64,000 nt of DNA from Dolomedes plantarius (lineage: Eukaryota; Arthropoda; Arachnida; Araneae; Dolomedidae), in assembly GCA_907164885.2 (NCBI GenBank), contig OU015503.1, forward strand, positions 67,539,568-67,603,567. The letters run 5' to 3'. The first letter of the stretch is position 1. Every line of letters starts with the position of its first letter. Below are positions 12,029 through 23,870 of the stretch, in pieces. The translations under genes were made by a program, and so were the position numbers. Under the pieces are notes generated by a model. It did not search any database, had not been told where the DNA came from, and saw only the letters and a list, made by a program, of their open reading frames with translations.

Positions 12029-12445
12029 TGTTAATAAAAAAATTTTCTGTGATTGTGTGATTTATGTTTCTATTTCTTTATATTCACATGTACACTGAGC
12101 TGGGGTGTGACAGTCGTCAGCCACAGGGGCCTTAGCCACACACATGTCTCCATTGACCAGTGTCACACATTGGTAAGCAGCAAACAGTTTTTAACTCTTG
12201 GGTTCAGGTCCATGTTTGAACGACAGTCAACCGACCATCAACCAGTCGTTAGGTTCGGATTCTCGGTTTACGACTCCTCGGCTTGTATTCTAACAACTGA
12301 ACTAAACTGCCCAACCGAGAAAATGTAATCTCCTATGGTGGACCTTATAAATCGGTACATCTAATTTATCGGTACATATAGTGTGAAATGTATAGAGAGT
12401 GCATCACAACTCTGATACCTAAGGCACACGTATATTATATGACTA
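12029..12445. other. No feature recognised
   Basis: A 91-codon plus-strand frame (12053-12328) has no recognisable motif. I treat it as chance. Confidence 0.35.
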
Positions 12446-12993
12446 GAAGGTAACCCGTCATTTTGCCGTCATAATACTAATAATGACGTCATAATGGAAA
12501 AAAGTATATGAAAGTTAAAAAATATCCCGAATTATCTAACAATATTGCATTTAATCGACACCTTGTAAAAGCAAACCCTTTCATTATTTTTTGTTTATTT
12601 AGTTTTTCATGCGATTGGAGTAGTAGACTGCCATCCAGTTTTTCACAGCTCACTACGCGATATGAATACTTGAGCTACTTAATTCATTCACATTCAAGTT
12701 TGTGTACTTTCAGAATTCATCGCAAAAGTGAACAGATTTTTAAAAACTGTTAAAAATACAGCTAAAAGCATCCAATTTTTTTAGTTCCGAATGTTTTATA
12801 GAAAAATAGGCTGAACAAACGTGATTTGATGGAGAAGATATTAGTTTTTAGGTAAGAAAATATTCTGATCCACATCTGAAATTGAAATTAAGCCTAACCG
12901 GCTGTTCGTTTACTGAGGGCTTCAATTGAAAGATGAGTACAGCCCAGAAGTGTTATACAGGGACAACGGCTATTGTATATATAATGAGAAACG
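12446..12993 (+). repeat. Unclassified dispersed repeat, copy 2
   Basis: Inverted counterpart of 6641-7355, with a single copy of the 184-bp unit. It starts ctagaaggtaacccgtca and contains the TGACGTCA palindrome. The similarity ends near 12993 in a TATATATAAT tract, exactly where the other copy also ends. Confidence 0.8.
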
Positions 12994-14309
12994 CTGAGTG
13001 AAGTGTTGAGTTGTTCAGGAGAAGGAGTTGAGTCGAACATAATAATTAGATTATTTAGAAAAAAACCTATTAAACCTGTGTTCCGTGACCACCCATAGAA
13101 GACGTTTTGAGCAACTTCATAACATGATGGTCCCTGGTGTAGGACTAGGAAGCGCAGTTAAACCCCAACTTCCTGTTGGCGTTGGGTCGATTTCACCAAT
13201 TCGTTACTTCCTTGTATAGTTCGATAAAATTGCGTTAGAGGGCTAGGTCTATGCACAGGCAACGTAGTTAACCATCAACCTCCAGTTGCTGAGTTGATAA
13301 TGCAACGAACTGACAAGTTCTAAAATTTGAAATTATGGCGTATTTTGAGATAATATCAAATAATAAGTTTATTCATATTGTAGAAATGTCTTTACAGTTT
13401 CATTACTTATCTTTTTATTACAATCATTTGCATTATTTAATGTCGTTCTCAAATGATTTAATTTTCGTTTGCATTATTTTGAAAAGCATAACCTTAATTA
13501 TTCTGGGAATAAAGTGAAAACTTAATTAAAATTGCAACTCGAAAAGCCAAATTAGCTCCAAAAGCCATTCATTATCTCCATTTAAATCTTTTCAATGTAA
13601 GGTTAGTACATTCGCAGCGTTCGATCTTATTATTTTTATGATAAATACCTCAAAATGAATTGTATTAATTTGCAATAAAATGAAAAAAAAAACCGATCTA
13701 ATTGTGAACATGTATTGAAAATTCTCTAAATGAAATCTGTGGACAGAAAAGATTTATTCCTGCGACACTTAATTGATAAAATTTAAAGTAATTAAAATAA
13801 TGTAATATATGAAAGAATATTTTATTAAATTACAGTAAAAATGTTTAATGAAGCATTTGAAAGCATTTTATTTATATAATCATTTGCATCATGAAAAATG
13901 CATAAATGTTACTACAATCATATCGTGTTTCTATATTCGTACGCCAGGATAAAAGAATTAATGCTCAAACGCGTGTATGAAACAGTATTTTTCTAAAATA
14001 GTCGTTCAGGAGCAAATTTCTGAAATATATCTGGTAACTCATTAATTTTTATTTCTGATTCGTCATAAAATTAATTTGAAGTTTCAAGCTATAAATTAAT
14101 TCGAAGAGGAATGAATCCATTTTTTCTTGCGTCTATTATTTATGAAATAGTAGATGCCAGAAAATGATTTTTTGTCTCTCTATAATTTAGTTTAGAAAGT
14201 TTCATGATCTATAATTTAGGTAAGAAAGAAAACGCTATGCTTCTTGATTCATTTGCATCTAAGCTCTTCTCAAAGAAAGCATATGCAAAGCTTCGAAATT
14301 CATCAAAGA
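12994..14309. other. AT-rich stretch without a gene
   Basis: A somewhat GC-richer part at 13080-13330 contains two similar phrases around ccccaacttcctgttggcg and catcaacctccagttgctg, perhaps a decayed tandem unit. Nothing else is recognisable. Confidence 0.35.
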
Positions 14310-14312
14310 TTA

Positions 14313-14927
14313 GGCCATCCGCACACGGAGCAACTCAATAGAAACTGATAACCGATTCCAATCACAAACCAGTCCGTGATGAGTCGTAACCTATGTAATT
14401 GAATGGAGCCACGCACACGGCGCAACTGGTTGCAAACCCGTCAGCAACGCGTTTGTAATCAGTCGCAGGCAACTCAACGTGTCGAATCGCTAGCAACTTC
14501 AGTCGCCAGTTTCTCTTGCGTTGTGCGTGTCATTGCACAATCTATGTTACAGCCGCTCTTTTGGCAAGCTGCCATATGACGTACACGAGTCACGTGACTT
14601 CTGCCTAGCGATGAAATGAAATTCTAACGTTTTTTGTAGCATGGAATATGTGTGCCCATATATACAGACCATTTTTAAACGATTGATGAAAGACAATCTA
14701 TTGTGACGATTTTTTTAAATAAATTAATTTCTAATAATAATTTAACTAAAAATAATGCCCGGAATAATGATGCTCTTCCTTCCATGACCGGTCGCAAACT
14801 ATTGATTTGAATCACTTTTGAGTCGGCCCGTGTGCGGAGCCGCATCACTAACGAGTTTGCAACCGATAAGCAATTTCAATCGCTAACCAGTTCAGTTTCC
14901 TTTGAGTCGCTCCGTGTGCTGATGGCC
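14313..14927 (+). mobile_element. PIF/Harbinger-type MITE, copy 1
   Basis: Terminal inverted repeats start GGCCATCCGCACACGGAGCA on the left and end in the imperfect complement on the right. The flanks are TTA on both sides (14310-14312 and 14928-14930). A 3-bp TTA/TAA duplication with GGCC-type ends is the PIF/Harbinger hallmark. Subterminal repeats of the cacacgg-gcaactca type recur inside. It has no transposase. It is the inverted twin of 15071-15686. Confidence 0.85.
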
Positions 14928-15070
14928 TTAGAGTTTTACCAATAGCATAACGCCATAATTGGTGTATTTTATAAAAATGCTTCAGATGTGGCCGAAAAAA
15001 TAAGATGGATATTCTTACACGTATGACCTTTCAGAGTAGAATGTTACGCGATTCCCTCACGGAATATTAA

Positions 15071-15686
15071 GGCCGTCCGCACACGTAGCGACTCAAAGGA
15101 AATTCAACTGGTTAGCGACTGAAATTGCTTATCGGTTGCAAACTCGTTAGTGAAGCGGCTCCGCACACGGGCCGACTCAAAAGTGATTCAAATCAATAGT
15201 TTGCGACCTGTCATGGAAGGAAGAACATCATTATTCCGGGCATTATTTTTAGTTAAATTATTATCAGAAATTAATTTATTTTAAAAAATCGTCACAATAG
15301 ATTGTCTTTTATCAATCGTTTAAAAATGGACTGTATATATGGGCGCAAATATTCCATACAAAAAAAAAACGTTAGAATTTCATTTCATCGCTAGGCAGAA
15401 ATCACGTGACTCGTGTACGTCATTTGGCAGCTTGCCAAAAGAGCGGCTGTAACATAGATTGTGTAATAACACTCACAACGCAAGAGAAACTGGCGACTGA
15501 AGTTGCTAGCGACTCGACGAGTTGAGTGGCCTGCGACTGATTACAAAGGCGTTGCTGACGGGTTTGTAACCAGTTGCGCCGTGTGCGTGGCTCCATTAAA
15601 TTACATTGGTTACGACTCATCACGGACTGGTTTGTGATTGGAGTCGGTTATCAGTTTCTTTTGAATTGCTCCGTGTGCGGACGGCC
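15071..15686 (-). mobile_element. PIF/Harbinger-type MITE, copy 2 (inverted)
   Basis: Terminal repeats start GGCCGTCCGCACACGTAGCG. The flanks are TAA on both sides (15068-15070 and 15687-15689). It aligns along its whole length with the reverse complement of 14313-14927. For example, both hold gcggctgtaacat next to ttggcagcttgcc-like text and a cacgtgact block. The minus-strand 67-codon frame here is not a gene. Confidence 0.85.
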
Positions 15687-15689
15687 TAA

Positions 15690-16060
15690 ATGGTAATCAA
15701 TAGATCAACTACATGTTAAAATGTTTGAAATTTGTTCTGCCATATTTAAACTAAATTATTATCAACACCAATTAAATAAAAACAGGATTTAGCTTAAATT
15801 TAATATCATCTATAGTACCTTAAATTCTCGGTGCTGACTTTGTAATCTTTTACATTTTAATCTTTAAAATTTTTATCTTCAAATTTTTTGTATTATTTTA
15901 ATCTTGTTTCATGAGAACCTAATTTTAGATATTTATTTTACTGAGTACTTATATCTTGAAAACAAACTATCCTAGTAGAGGTTATTCTATAAACCACGTG
16001 ACTCTAAAATCTTTATTTCCCAAGAACTTGAATTAAATTTTTAACAATTCTGATAATATC
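15690..16060. other. AT-rich stretch, no feature
   Basis: No frame, repeat end or tRNA-like box was seen. Confidence 0.4.
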
Positions 16061-16069
16061 CCACTGTGG

Positions 16070-16300
16070 CGCTGTCAGTTTACTTGTTTTATGACCGATC
16101 GTTCCGGGTTCAAAACTCGGCGACTCCATTATTTTCATTATTATTTTTTTTATTATCTCCTTTTTTAAACTCTTTTTTTCTTTCTAGTTTACTTCAATTT
16201 ATTAATTTTCCAACTGTCCCACAACTGTAACACAATTGCCACTTAATTACGGGAGATAAAGTCTTTGACCACAGAGCTCCAACAGCTTTAAATTCCTTGA
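16070..16300 (+). repeat. tRNA-like head with T-rich body (SINE-like), copy A
   Basis: A B-box-like GGTTCAAAACTCGGCGACTCC is followed by a long T-rich body and then gggagataaagtc...agagctcca. The same order (B box, T-rich body, cagataaagtc...gaactcca) occurs at 24330-24840. The shared layout suggests a SINE or a LINE 3' UTR family. Ends are not defined. Confidence 0.4.
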
Positions 16301-16602
16301 TCCTAAACTTAAATTAAATAGTTTTTTAAATCTTTGTTTAAATTTCCTTTCCGCTAGTTTTGTAAGTTTTATTATTTAATTCTGTATTTAGAGCAAGAAC
16401 TCTGGAATCGTCTTTTTTACCCTTTTTTTATACTTTCCTCTCTCTGGTATCATATTTCTTATGATCGTTTACGATAAACATGGGACACAGTCAGAGAAGT
16501 CTGCAAATGAGGGCTTAGCCCATGCGTTGTGGTTACCAACAAATTTCCTGTTTCATCCTGTACCTTAGTTATTGTTTCCACAAACAAAAATGAGTCATTG
16601 CT

Positions 16603-16722
<120 letters not shown>

Positions 16723-16729
16723 AGGCTAA

Positions 16730-17685
16730 AAGGTAAAGCTAAAATATGGGGGGCTTTTGTTTGGGAAAAATGGGAATTGGCAATAAAAAATTATTAATTC
16801 ACGAAAGTTAGGCGTAAAAAAAAAGTTTTTAATAGCAAAAATTATCAATAGGGCTCGCCACCTGACTGTTATATTTTTCAGAAGAGAGATTATTTTTCAT
16901 GCGAAGCAAGTTAAGTAAGGAGATTATTGGGATGAGGGGTTAATGCTACATAAGAAAGAAGCTTGGAGAACATTCGATTTAAGAGTCAGCAAAAAGATTG
17001 GGCAGGAGATTGACAAAGAAAATTTGGTTAGTCGGCACTTTGGATTGAGAGCGGTAATACTTATGTCTTCATGATAGATTAGAATGGGGTGGTTTGCTGA
17101 AATTTGTCGCAGCTCTGAATATTTGAAGATGGAATAAAAGCAAGTCAACTGAGCTATGTCTTTTATCTTTATTTCGGTGCACGATTGCATTTCATTAAGT
17201 AATAATTCATGAGAACGAAACGTGTCATCTATATATATGTGTGTGTGTGTGTTTGTGTGCTTAGTTTAAAGAACTCTCTTACGGCAAAGTGTTGGTGTAC
17301 CAATACCTGTTGGTGTATCAATACCTGCCTAAATGTCCCAGTGAGATTCATTCATAAATTTGCGAATCTTATCGTCAGTTGAAAATTTATCTTTTATCAA
17401 AATGTTTTAGGAAAATATTTACCAATTTCTTTTAGACCGACTGATTTGGTCATGCCATGTGAAAGACGGTTTAACTGCATTTGTTAGATACATTGGAAAT
17501 CATACATATAGTAGTAAAAAATTTCTTTAATTTCCCTCGTCTGTAGTAAATAATTCCCAGTAAACGTAACCAGATTGACCTGTACATATCTAAGGTAGTG
17601 GTAATAAGATGGAACATTTACATTCATATACTTACCCTATAAGCTAATTATGGGAATTTTATTATAACTTGAAAAGCTTTTGGAT
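16730..17685. other. No gene recognised
   Basis: An 88-codon minus-strand frame at 16924-17190 has no recognisable domain. A near-repeat of ggtgtaccaatacctg occurs at 17291-17330. Confidence 0.35.
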
Positions 17686-17687
17686 GG

Positions 17688-17938
17688 TCGAATTTCTTCC
17701 TCTATTTTGTTCTCCAAAAATCCCTATAAAGTATCGTCCCAGACAACTTTGAACATCAAATTATAAGGCTGACTAATCCGTCGCAAACCTTTCTCAAGCG
17801 CAATGTAAGTGACTGGAAAATACTTGAGAAATGTTTGCGACGGTACTATATTCAGCCCTATAATTTGGTGTTCAAAGTTGTCTGGGACGATACTTCATAG
17901 GGATGTTTGGAGAATAAATTAGAGGATGAAATTCTACG
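17688..17938. mobile_element. Foldback (palindromic) element
   Basis: Two arms of about 110 bp face each other around a 30-base centre near 17810. The left arm reads gaatttcttcctctatt... and the right arm ends ...aattagaggatgaaattc. The inner blocks tcccagacaactttgaac and gttcaaagttgtctggga are exact complements, as are cgtcgcaaac and gtttgcgacg. A transcript would form a long hairpin. I could not define a target duplication, so the superfamily is unknown. Confidence 0.8.
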
Positions 17939-18870
17939 TTTTTCTAGCGATACATTTAACACGGATTAAAAAGTTCTTGAGCAACTTCTTAGAAATGTAT
18001 TACTTTCTGATCAGTTAATGATGCAACGAATTGTCAGAAGAGCCTCATTAGATAGACTCAGAGAAAGATGAATTTATTTTGCCATCAATTCTTAAGCATC
18101 TATTCATGTCTAATTCAAGGCAAAAATAAGCATCGAAGCACTATTCATTGAAAGTTCTCATCACCATCGGTATTGACACCGAATTCTTGTTAATCTCATT
18201 TTTCTTTCCCTCTGATAGAGAAATCTTAAGATGAATGTTGTTCTTTTTTTCCCTTTCTGTTATGCGGGGAATTTTTCCATTTCGCATATTATATATCAGC
18301 GAGAATCGTTAGTTCCAATGGGAGCACAGTATAAGTGAACTAACACCACCTCCTGGTGACACTCCAGTTTTGACAGAGCACTCCTTACGGATGACATCGA
18401 GCAGGATCTTTGAAAGAAGTTGAAAGATCAAGATAAATGTTACTTTTTTAAATCTTAACATGAATATTACAAATAAGATAGATTTCATTTATATGATTGG
18501 TGTCGGAAGTATTGGTAGTAATTTTTTATATTTTAAATGACCAAAGAAATGTCTTGGCATATAGCTAGCTAATTCATGAAGACAGTTTCCATTTATCTAA
18601 TAATGGAGAACGTCTTGTTTAACCCTTCAGCGGGCGTACCAATATTTGTAACAGCAGCAGGCGCGCGTGGCACAAAGTGCAACGAATCTTTCAACCTTGA
18701 TTGTTCCTTTTGTAATAAACTTTTTTTTTTCAAATTGAAAATAACAATTCTGCGTTTTATGATAAGATATTAAATGTTAATAATGTTGAGATATATGTAT
18801 ATAATTAAAGGCCAAAGAATGCAGATACAATCGCCTTATTTCAAAACTGTCCGGTTTATTGGATCGAAGG
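17939..18870. other. No gene recognised; possible piggyBac-like end
   Basis: At 18619 a TTAA is followed by CCCTTCAGCGGGCG, which resembles a piggyBac-type terminus. No matching second end was found nearby, so this is only a hint. Confidence 0.25.
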
Positions 18871-19334
18871 TAAGGTGACCAGATTTTAACATTGGTAAAG
18901 CGGAACACATTGACCGAAAAGGGGGGGGGGGGGTTCTTGATTAAAAATTTGGTTTATATGGAGAAACAAAAATTTTCATAGAACGCAAAAATAGTATTGT
19001 AATATATTTTTTTAAATTTCAACATAAGTACAATTTACAAATATAATAAATAAAAAAAATTATGTATAGTATTATTTTATTTTTTGGCATATGTCTCACT
19101 GAGTGAATTTTTTTTAGTAGATTGCTGTCGTTGTTTAAAAGGTCATGAAATTTTTCACAAGAATTTGTTAAATTATATTTCACACATAAATGGCTTTCAA
19201 AGTCTCAACACTTAATTGTGATTTTTCTGGTGTCCACACTTTATTTACCGTAGAAAAAACGCGTTTAGTCGCAACATTAGTTCCTAGTAAGGACAGCGCG
19301 TATTCCAAATTTTTAGTGCATTATTGTATGGAAC
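18871..19334 (-). pseudogene. hAT transposase C-terminal remnant
   Basis: On the minus strand from about 19330 to 19080 the translation gives TNVATKRVFSTVNKVWTPEK, then SQLSVETLKAIYV. After a stop and frame change it continues as NSCEKFHDLLNNDSNLLKKI and HSVRHM. This is the hAT C-terminal dimerisation region followed by the usual tail (family knowledge). Downstream on the minus strand, gtgaccagattttaac near 18880 may be the element's 3' terminus. The 5' part is missing. At 19335 the sequence changes to the end of another hAT family, so the copy is truncated. Confidence 0.6.
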
Positions 19335-19397
19335 ATGGTTAGGGGGACCCCATCCCGAGTTGTGCCTATAGTCCAGAATTTTCTAAACCGGGCCCTG
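19335..19397. mobile_element. Solo end of the 46.8-kb hAT family
   Basis: The text accccatcccgagttgtgcc ... gaattttctaaaccgggccctg matches the right end of the hAT element at 46770-47498 almost base for base. The matching left end is not present in the expected place, so this is a truncated copy. Confidence 0.7.
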
Positions 19398-19576
19398 GCG
19401 AGAGGTACTTGAAGGGAGCGTATAATGTATGCTTGATGGATCTCAGGGAAGATAGTGAAAAGTTTTTTAATTATTTTAGGACGACCCACTTAAAATAAAC
19501 TTAAATACTTGACCATCTAAAAGTTTTTTTATCTAATGTACTTATTTTAATAAAAGTTGTAAAAAATTATACTTAC

Positions 19577-19759
19577 TGGTTGTATTTTTTCATTCTCCGT
19601 TTTTTGGCTGAAGTTCTCAATAATGGTTTCACAAGTATTTTCCCAAGCAGACTGTTTCTGTTTTCGGTCTTTATAGTCCTCATGACTAACATCCCAAATT
19701 ATCGGGTGAGATTTTGCTTCGTCGATGAAAAGTTCGACATCCACATTTTCATCAGACAT
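19577..19759 (-). CDS. Candidate first exon of a MADF-domain protein (partial)
   Basis: From ATG at 19759 the frame reads 61 codons starting MSDENVDVELFIDEAKSHPI. It continues with IIWDVSHEDYKDRKQKQSAW, then CETIIENF. The spacing of Leu/Phe-Ile, Pro-Ile-Ile-Trp-Asp, Asp-Tyr-Lys-Asp-Arg and Ala-Trp is that of the MADF (Myb/SANT-like) DNA-binding domain. The coding part ends exactly at a good splice donor, CCA|GTAAGTAT (intron begins at 19576, phase 0). Only the first two-thirds of a MADF domain is here, so the rest should lie on a downstream exon, which I did not find within the following few hundred bases (TE remnants). MADF proteins are either host transcription regulators or the second protein of PIF/Harbinger transposons; the sequence does not decide. 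The upstream region (19780-19960) is CpG-rich. Confidence 0.6.
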
Positions 19760-19779
19760 CGTATCGTGTAAAGAGACTT

Positions 19780-20030
19780 CACGAGCTCGATAGATGTGCA
19801 CTGCCCAGCAGACAAATGAGTACTACCAGCTATCGCGATACAGGAATGTGCCGCGCGTTCCACAGGAACCTGCGGCGACCTGGGAGTGGCGACGGCGGCA
19901 GATGGACGCCGGCGGCACGTGTTAATCCCAACAGCAGTTGCTCTGCATTTCTTCTTATGGTATTGAAAATAACGCAACGTCCCGAGTACTTTTGCCGCAA
20001 GTGTGCACCGGCACTTAAGCTTCCAATTAG
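19780..20030 (-). promoter_or_regulatory. CpG-rich region upstream of the MADF exon
   Basis: G+C and CpG content rise sharply against an AT-rich background immediately 5' of the MADF start codon. This would fit a promoter or 5' UTR. No TATA box or initiator stands out. The plus-strand 124-codon frame here has no recognisable domain. Confidence 0.3.
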
Positions 20031-20090
20031 GCGGAGCTTAAAGCAAAAATATGAATCTGGAGAGTACCTTATAGCTTTAAGCTCCGCCTA
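20031..20090. repeat. Short inverted repeat around an AT-rich core
   Basis: AGGCGGAGCTTAAAGC on the left is complementary to GCTTTAAGCTCCGCCT on the right, with a core of about 30 bp. It could be the two ends of a tiny MITE or a regulatory hairpin. Confidence 0.7.
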
Positions 20091-22300
20091 TTTAGCAGGC
20101 TTTATACATTTTGTACATTACACTTATACATTCTATACATTTTGTCAATGTCTTGTTTGTTGTGTAAAATTAGTCGGGTACTTGTATTAGACTAAAAAAC
20201 ACAAGATTATTATGCTGAAGAAATTTTCATTAACAATATAGAAGGCTTATTTGCAGAAAAAAAGAAAATAAATTTTAATGTCACAACATTTGACTATTTT
20301 AGTGTATTACTTTATTGGAAATTTTAATAAAAGTAAATTTCTAATAGAATTTAGTACAATGAGAAATCATTTTACATATGAGATTTATAAATAAATATCA
20401 AATAAATAAGGCCATATAATGTTATAAATAATGCAGCATGAGTTTCTGAAACGCTTAAATTTAACAAAACAAAAGTAACACTATTTCAAAGCAGTTCTGA
20501 CTTACTATTATTTTATTTTTAGTGTAAGTGCAAATGCATTATCAAATTCCATAAACATTATCACAACTTCAAAGATAGTTTAGATTGCATTACGCTTCAA
20601 AATATCGATTTTAATAACAATCATTACTGGTATAAATGCATTATATATTGTATCTTAAGACATTAATAGAATTCAGTGCTTTCGCATAAACAATAGGAAA
20701 AGAGGAAATCGAACTCTTCATGCCATTTGAATTATCGATTATTTTTGGAGTCGCCAAGTTTAAATGTAAAGAGTTTCTTTCTGTTCCTAACAAAAGCTAT
20801 TTAAACATTATCCTTTTGAAAAAATATATTTGTTTGCTTTCTTTACGTAGTTTACTTTTTTAAATTTCTAATTTAAATAGATGCATTAAAATTAAGTAAC
20901 CTAAAAACAGTTAATAATATCAATTTTCATGTATTTTTTAATCGATTATGTATGAAAGTTAATATATTTTGGGGGGAAATAGAAGCTTTTTTTTAAATGC
21001 ATCGACATGAATTTCTGTATAAACAAAATATATAAAGTGCATTATTATTACTATTGGTTGTGTATATATATTTATGTACATACAAATGTGTCTGCGTGTG
21101 CGTGAATTATTATTTTCGAGATACAATAGAAATTCCGTATAAAAAGCCCCCAATAAACGATACTTTCTCTTGAACGAACATTTTTGACTGTAGAAACGTA
21201 TAGGGCATTTGATGGTAACTCAAATGCATGGGTATTGCCGTCAATTGCAGAGATTTCTGTCTATAAACGCATAGATCAGCAATCAATAAAAAAAAAACAG
21301 GGGAAAGAGGATATAAAATACGAAAAACGAAGACGCTGAATTGCCTTGAATGATATGCTGCCGCTCAATTGACTCTGAATGATATGTATACATGCAAACG
21401 TAGCTCTATATTACTCGCATTAAAAATTAGGTTTATAAGAAAGAATTTTTTTTGACAAATATAACTCTTTTTAACCAATAATCATACAAAAAATTGTAAA
21501 GTAAAACACCAAGTGGTGGACAAAGAGGTAAAATTAAATATTTTGCTAAACGTTGTATTTATTTTATTAATGAATTTTGTTTTTCTCTTTAGTATAAACA
21601 AAATTGCGGATTTGTGGTTTCTATTGGGGAATAACTACGGATTGTCCCATAGGTAAATGTTTAAATTATTCATGTTTAAAGTTCAAGAAACCCACTTTAT
21701 TGTTGTAAATTAAGTAGTTTACTCATAAAATACTTCTTTTAATTTCCTACTTATTTATTTTTTTTTTACTTGTTTATATCGACTATGACAGTACAGTATC
21801 GACTATGACAGTACTTAATATTTGTCACTTTATGCTTTTTATTTTGGTAGTTTAATTTTTTTTTCATGGAAATGAATTTAAATGAACATGTTTATTTCAC
21901 TGTTCCGATATTACTTGTTTAATTTAGTTTTTTCCAACATATATGATTTTCGAAGCTTATACCAAATGAGGTCGAAGCTTTTACCAAAGTAATGTTTAAA
22001 TTGCTGTTTTATTATCCCCTAATACACTTCGCTTGAACTATCTGAAAGCAAATAAATTTGTTCAAAATTTAGTAAGTCCAATAATTTCTAATGAACGATC
22101 TTACCAGCAAAGTATTTTAACTTCGAATCATTAATTTAATCGCATTTCCATTCTCGTAATTCTGAAATAATCTCAAACTATCCAACAAATAGTTTGCATC
22201 TAAGCAAGGAATTTTGCGGTTCTGAAAAGTATTCTAAACTAATAACCATTAAATTTAATTCCAAATTCTTTGCCGGATAATTATATCTCACAGGTTGCGG
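20091..22300. other. 2.2 kb AT-rich stretch without a gene
   Basis: Only short chance frames are present. A 20-bp tandem duplication built on tatcgactatgacagtac occurs at 21778-21815. Confidence 0.4.
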
Positions 22301-22309
22301 AATCTCAAA

Positions 22310-22480
22310 TACGATTGTTTAACAACTTTCTCAAATTAAAAGCGTCTTAGATGTTTAGTTAAGTTTCAAGTTCGTCCGTAATGGAAAATGCATAATTTTT
22401 CTTCTTGCTCAGACTAAAGATATTTAAGTTTTTGAAATGTTAATTTACATACACCAGAAGTATATGTCAGCTTTTGTACA
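22310..22480 (+). repeat. Dispersed repeat related to 25230-25345 and 32990-33090
   Basis: The three places share gtaatg/gtaaacgaaa then tttttcttc(t/c)gg followed by cagactaaagata-like text and gttgataattta. Copies are diverged and ends are undefined. Confidence 0.45.
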
Positions 22481-22646
22481 TAAATAGTTTATGATGAACT
22501 AAATGCTGGTTTTCGTTGGCGTCACTCTTGACAGTAAATTTATTTGGAATTACCACATTACTAATACTGTCAAGGTCAAGCTAGTAGGGTTTACGGAGTT
22601 CTTAGCAATGCGAAGCATTGCACTGCTTCCTCCTCCGAGTAGATAA

Positions 22647-23163
22647 TCTATATATATAAAACAGTTCCGTAACTGACTCATTCATTCACTGACTGACTGA
22701 CATACAACGCACAGACCAAACCGCTGGACCTAAAGGGCTGAAATTTTGCATGGCGATTCTTCTAATAGTGTAGGGGTGCACTAAGAAAGATTTTTCAAAA
22801 ATTCTTTTTAGATTTTTTTAAATTAAATTTTTAATCTGTTTTTTAAACTATTTTTACGTCTGCATGTAAAATAATACATTGAGGGTTATAAAATTTATAT
22901 CACGAGAAAGATCATAAAAATTCCTTCAAAATGGAATTTTTTTTCGAATTTTTACCTCCATTTCCTAATTTTTGGTGAATTTTTAAAGATTAATTTTTAG
23001 AATTTAATTTATTAAATGCTGATCACGTGATTTCTTTTTCTGGTACTTTAAATAAATTTATCGTCACGTGCATAACAACTAAATAGACAAAAAAATATTT
23101 TTTTTTCCTTCTAATGCAGCAGACGATTGGATATTATCCAAAAAAATATCCCTTACGATTTTT

Positions 23164-23200
<37 letters not shown>

Positions 23201-23333
23201 TACATCAATTGTATACATTGATCGTCGCATTTATTATAAATATATATATTTGTTTTTTTTGCATTAATTGCATACATTGACCGTTGTATTTAATTTGAAT
23301 GTACTCCGTAGCGAAGCGCAGGTTTTCAGCTAG
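22647..23333 (+). mobile_element. Non-autonomous Helitron, family H1 copy 1
   Basis: It starts TCTATATATATAAAACAG after an A and ends TTTTCAGCTAG before a T. A weak hairpin (CCGTAGCGAAGCGCAGG) lies about 10 nt before the end. The body matches copies at 42957-43702 and, on the other strand, 45681-46458 and 41985-42560. The 98-codon minus-strand frame across its right end is not a gene. A (TA)n tract lies at 23163-23196. Confidence 0.8.
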
Positions 23334-23339
23334 TGAATT

Positions 23340-23870
23340 AATAAAACTTATAGTAATTTTCCGAAATAAACGAGTTGCCAAACATGAATTTAGAAAAATC
23401 ACATGACTGCCGCCTGGATCCGTGTTCGGTCCAAGCTTTGACCTGCGAAGAAAATTCCGTTTCCCCATAGAGCAAGGGTAAAACGATAACTGTGTGCTCA
23501 AAAGCAGATACCTTGACGATGACTTGTGCTAAAATGAAATGGAATCACCGCTCCCAATCATGAGATTGAGTATTGGACCACTGGCTCCATTTATAGGCAG
23601 GGCAGGGAACCAAAATCGGTTTCTCAAAAGTGAGGTTTTTGCAGTATCAAAGCAATTAAGTTAAGATAAAACAAGGAATTAAAGGTTTTAAACTTGATAG
23701 ATGTGGAGCCTAGCTTCTTAAGGAGAAGGTTCGACCTTTGTAGTATGACGTGAAAGAGAAATTAAAATTTGGACTAAGAAGCTGAAGGAACAAAAAGTAG
23801 GCTTAGTCAGCTAATCATACGCAATCACAGTCTCCTACGCTTCTTACTAATTCTGTCAAGACATGCAATG
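23340..23870. other. Unassigned sequence between LINE fragments
   Basis: It may be further decayed LINE sequence but no motif can be read. Confidence 0.3.

Noticed and set aside
18619..18640. piggyBac element (TTAA + CCCTTCAGCGGGCG)
   Set aside because: Only one possible end was found and no second inverted end or transposase, so not called as an element.
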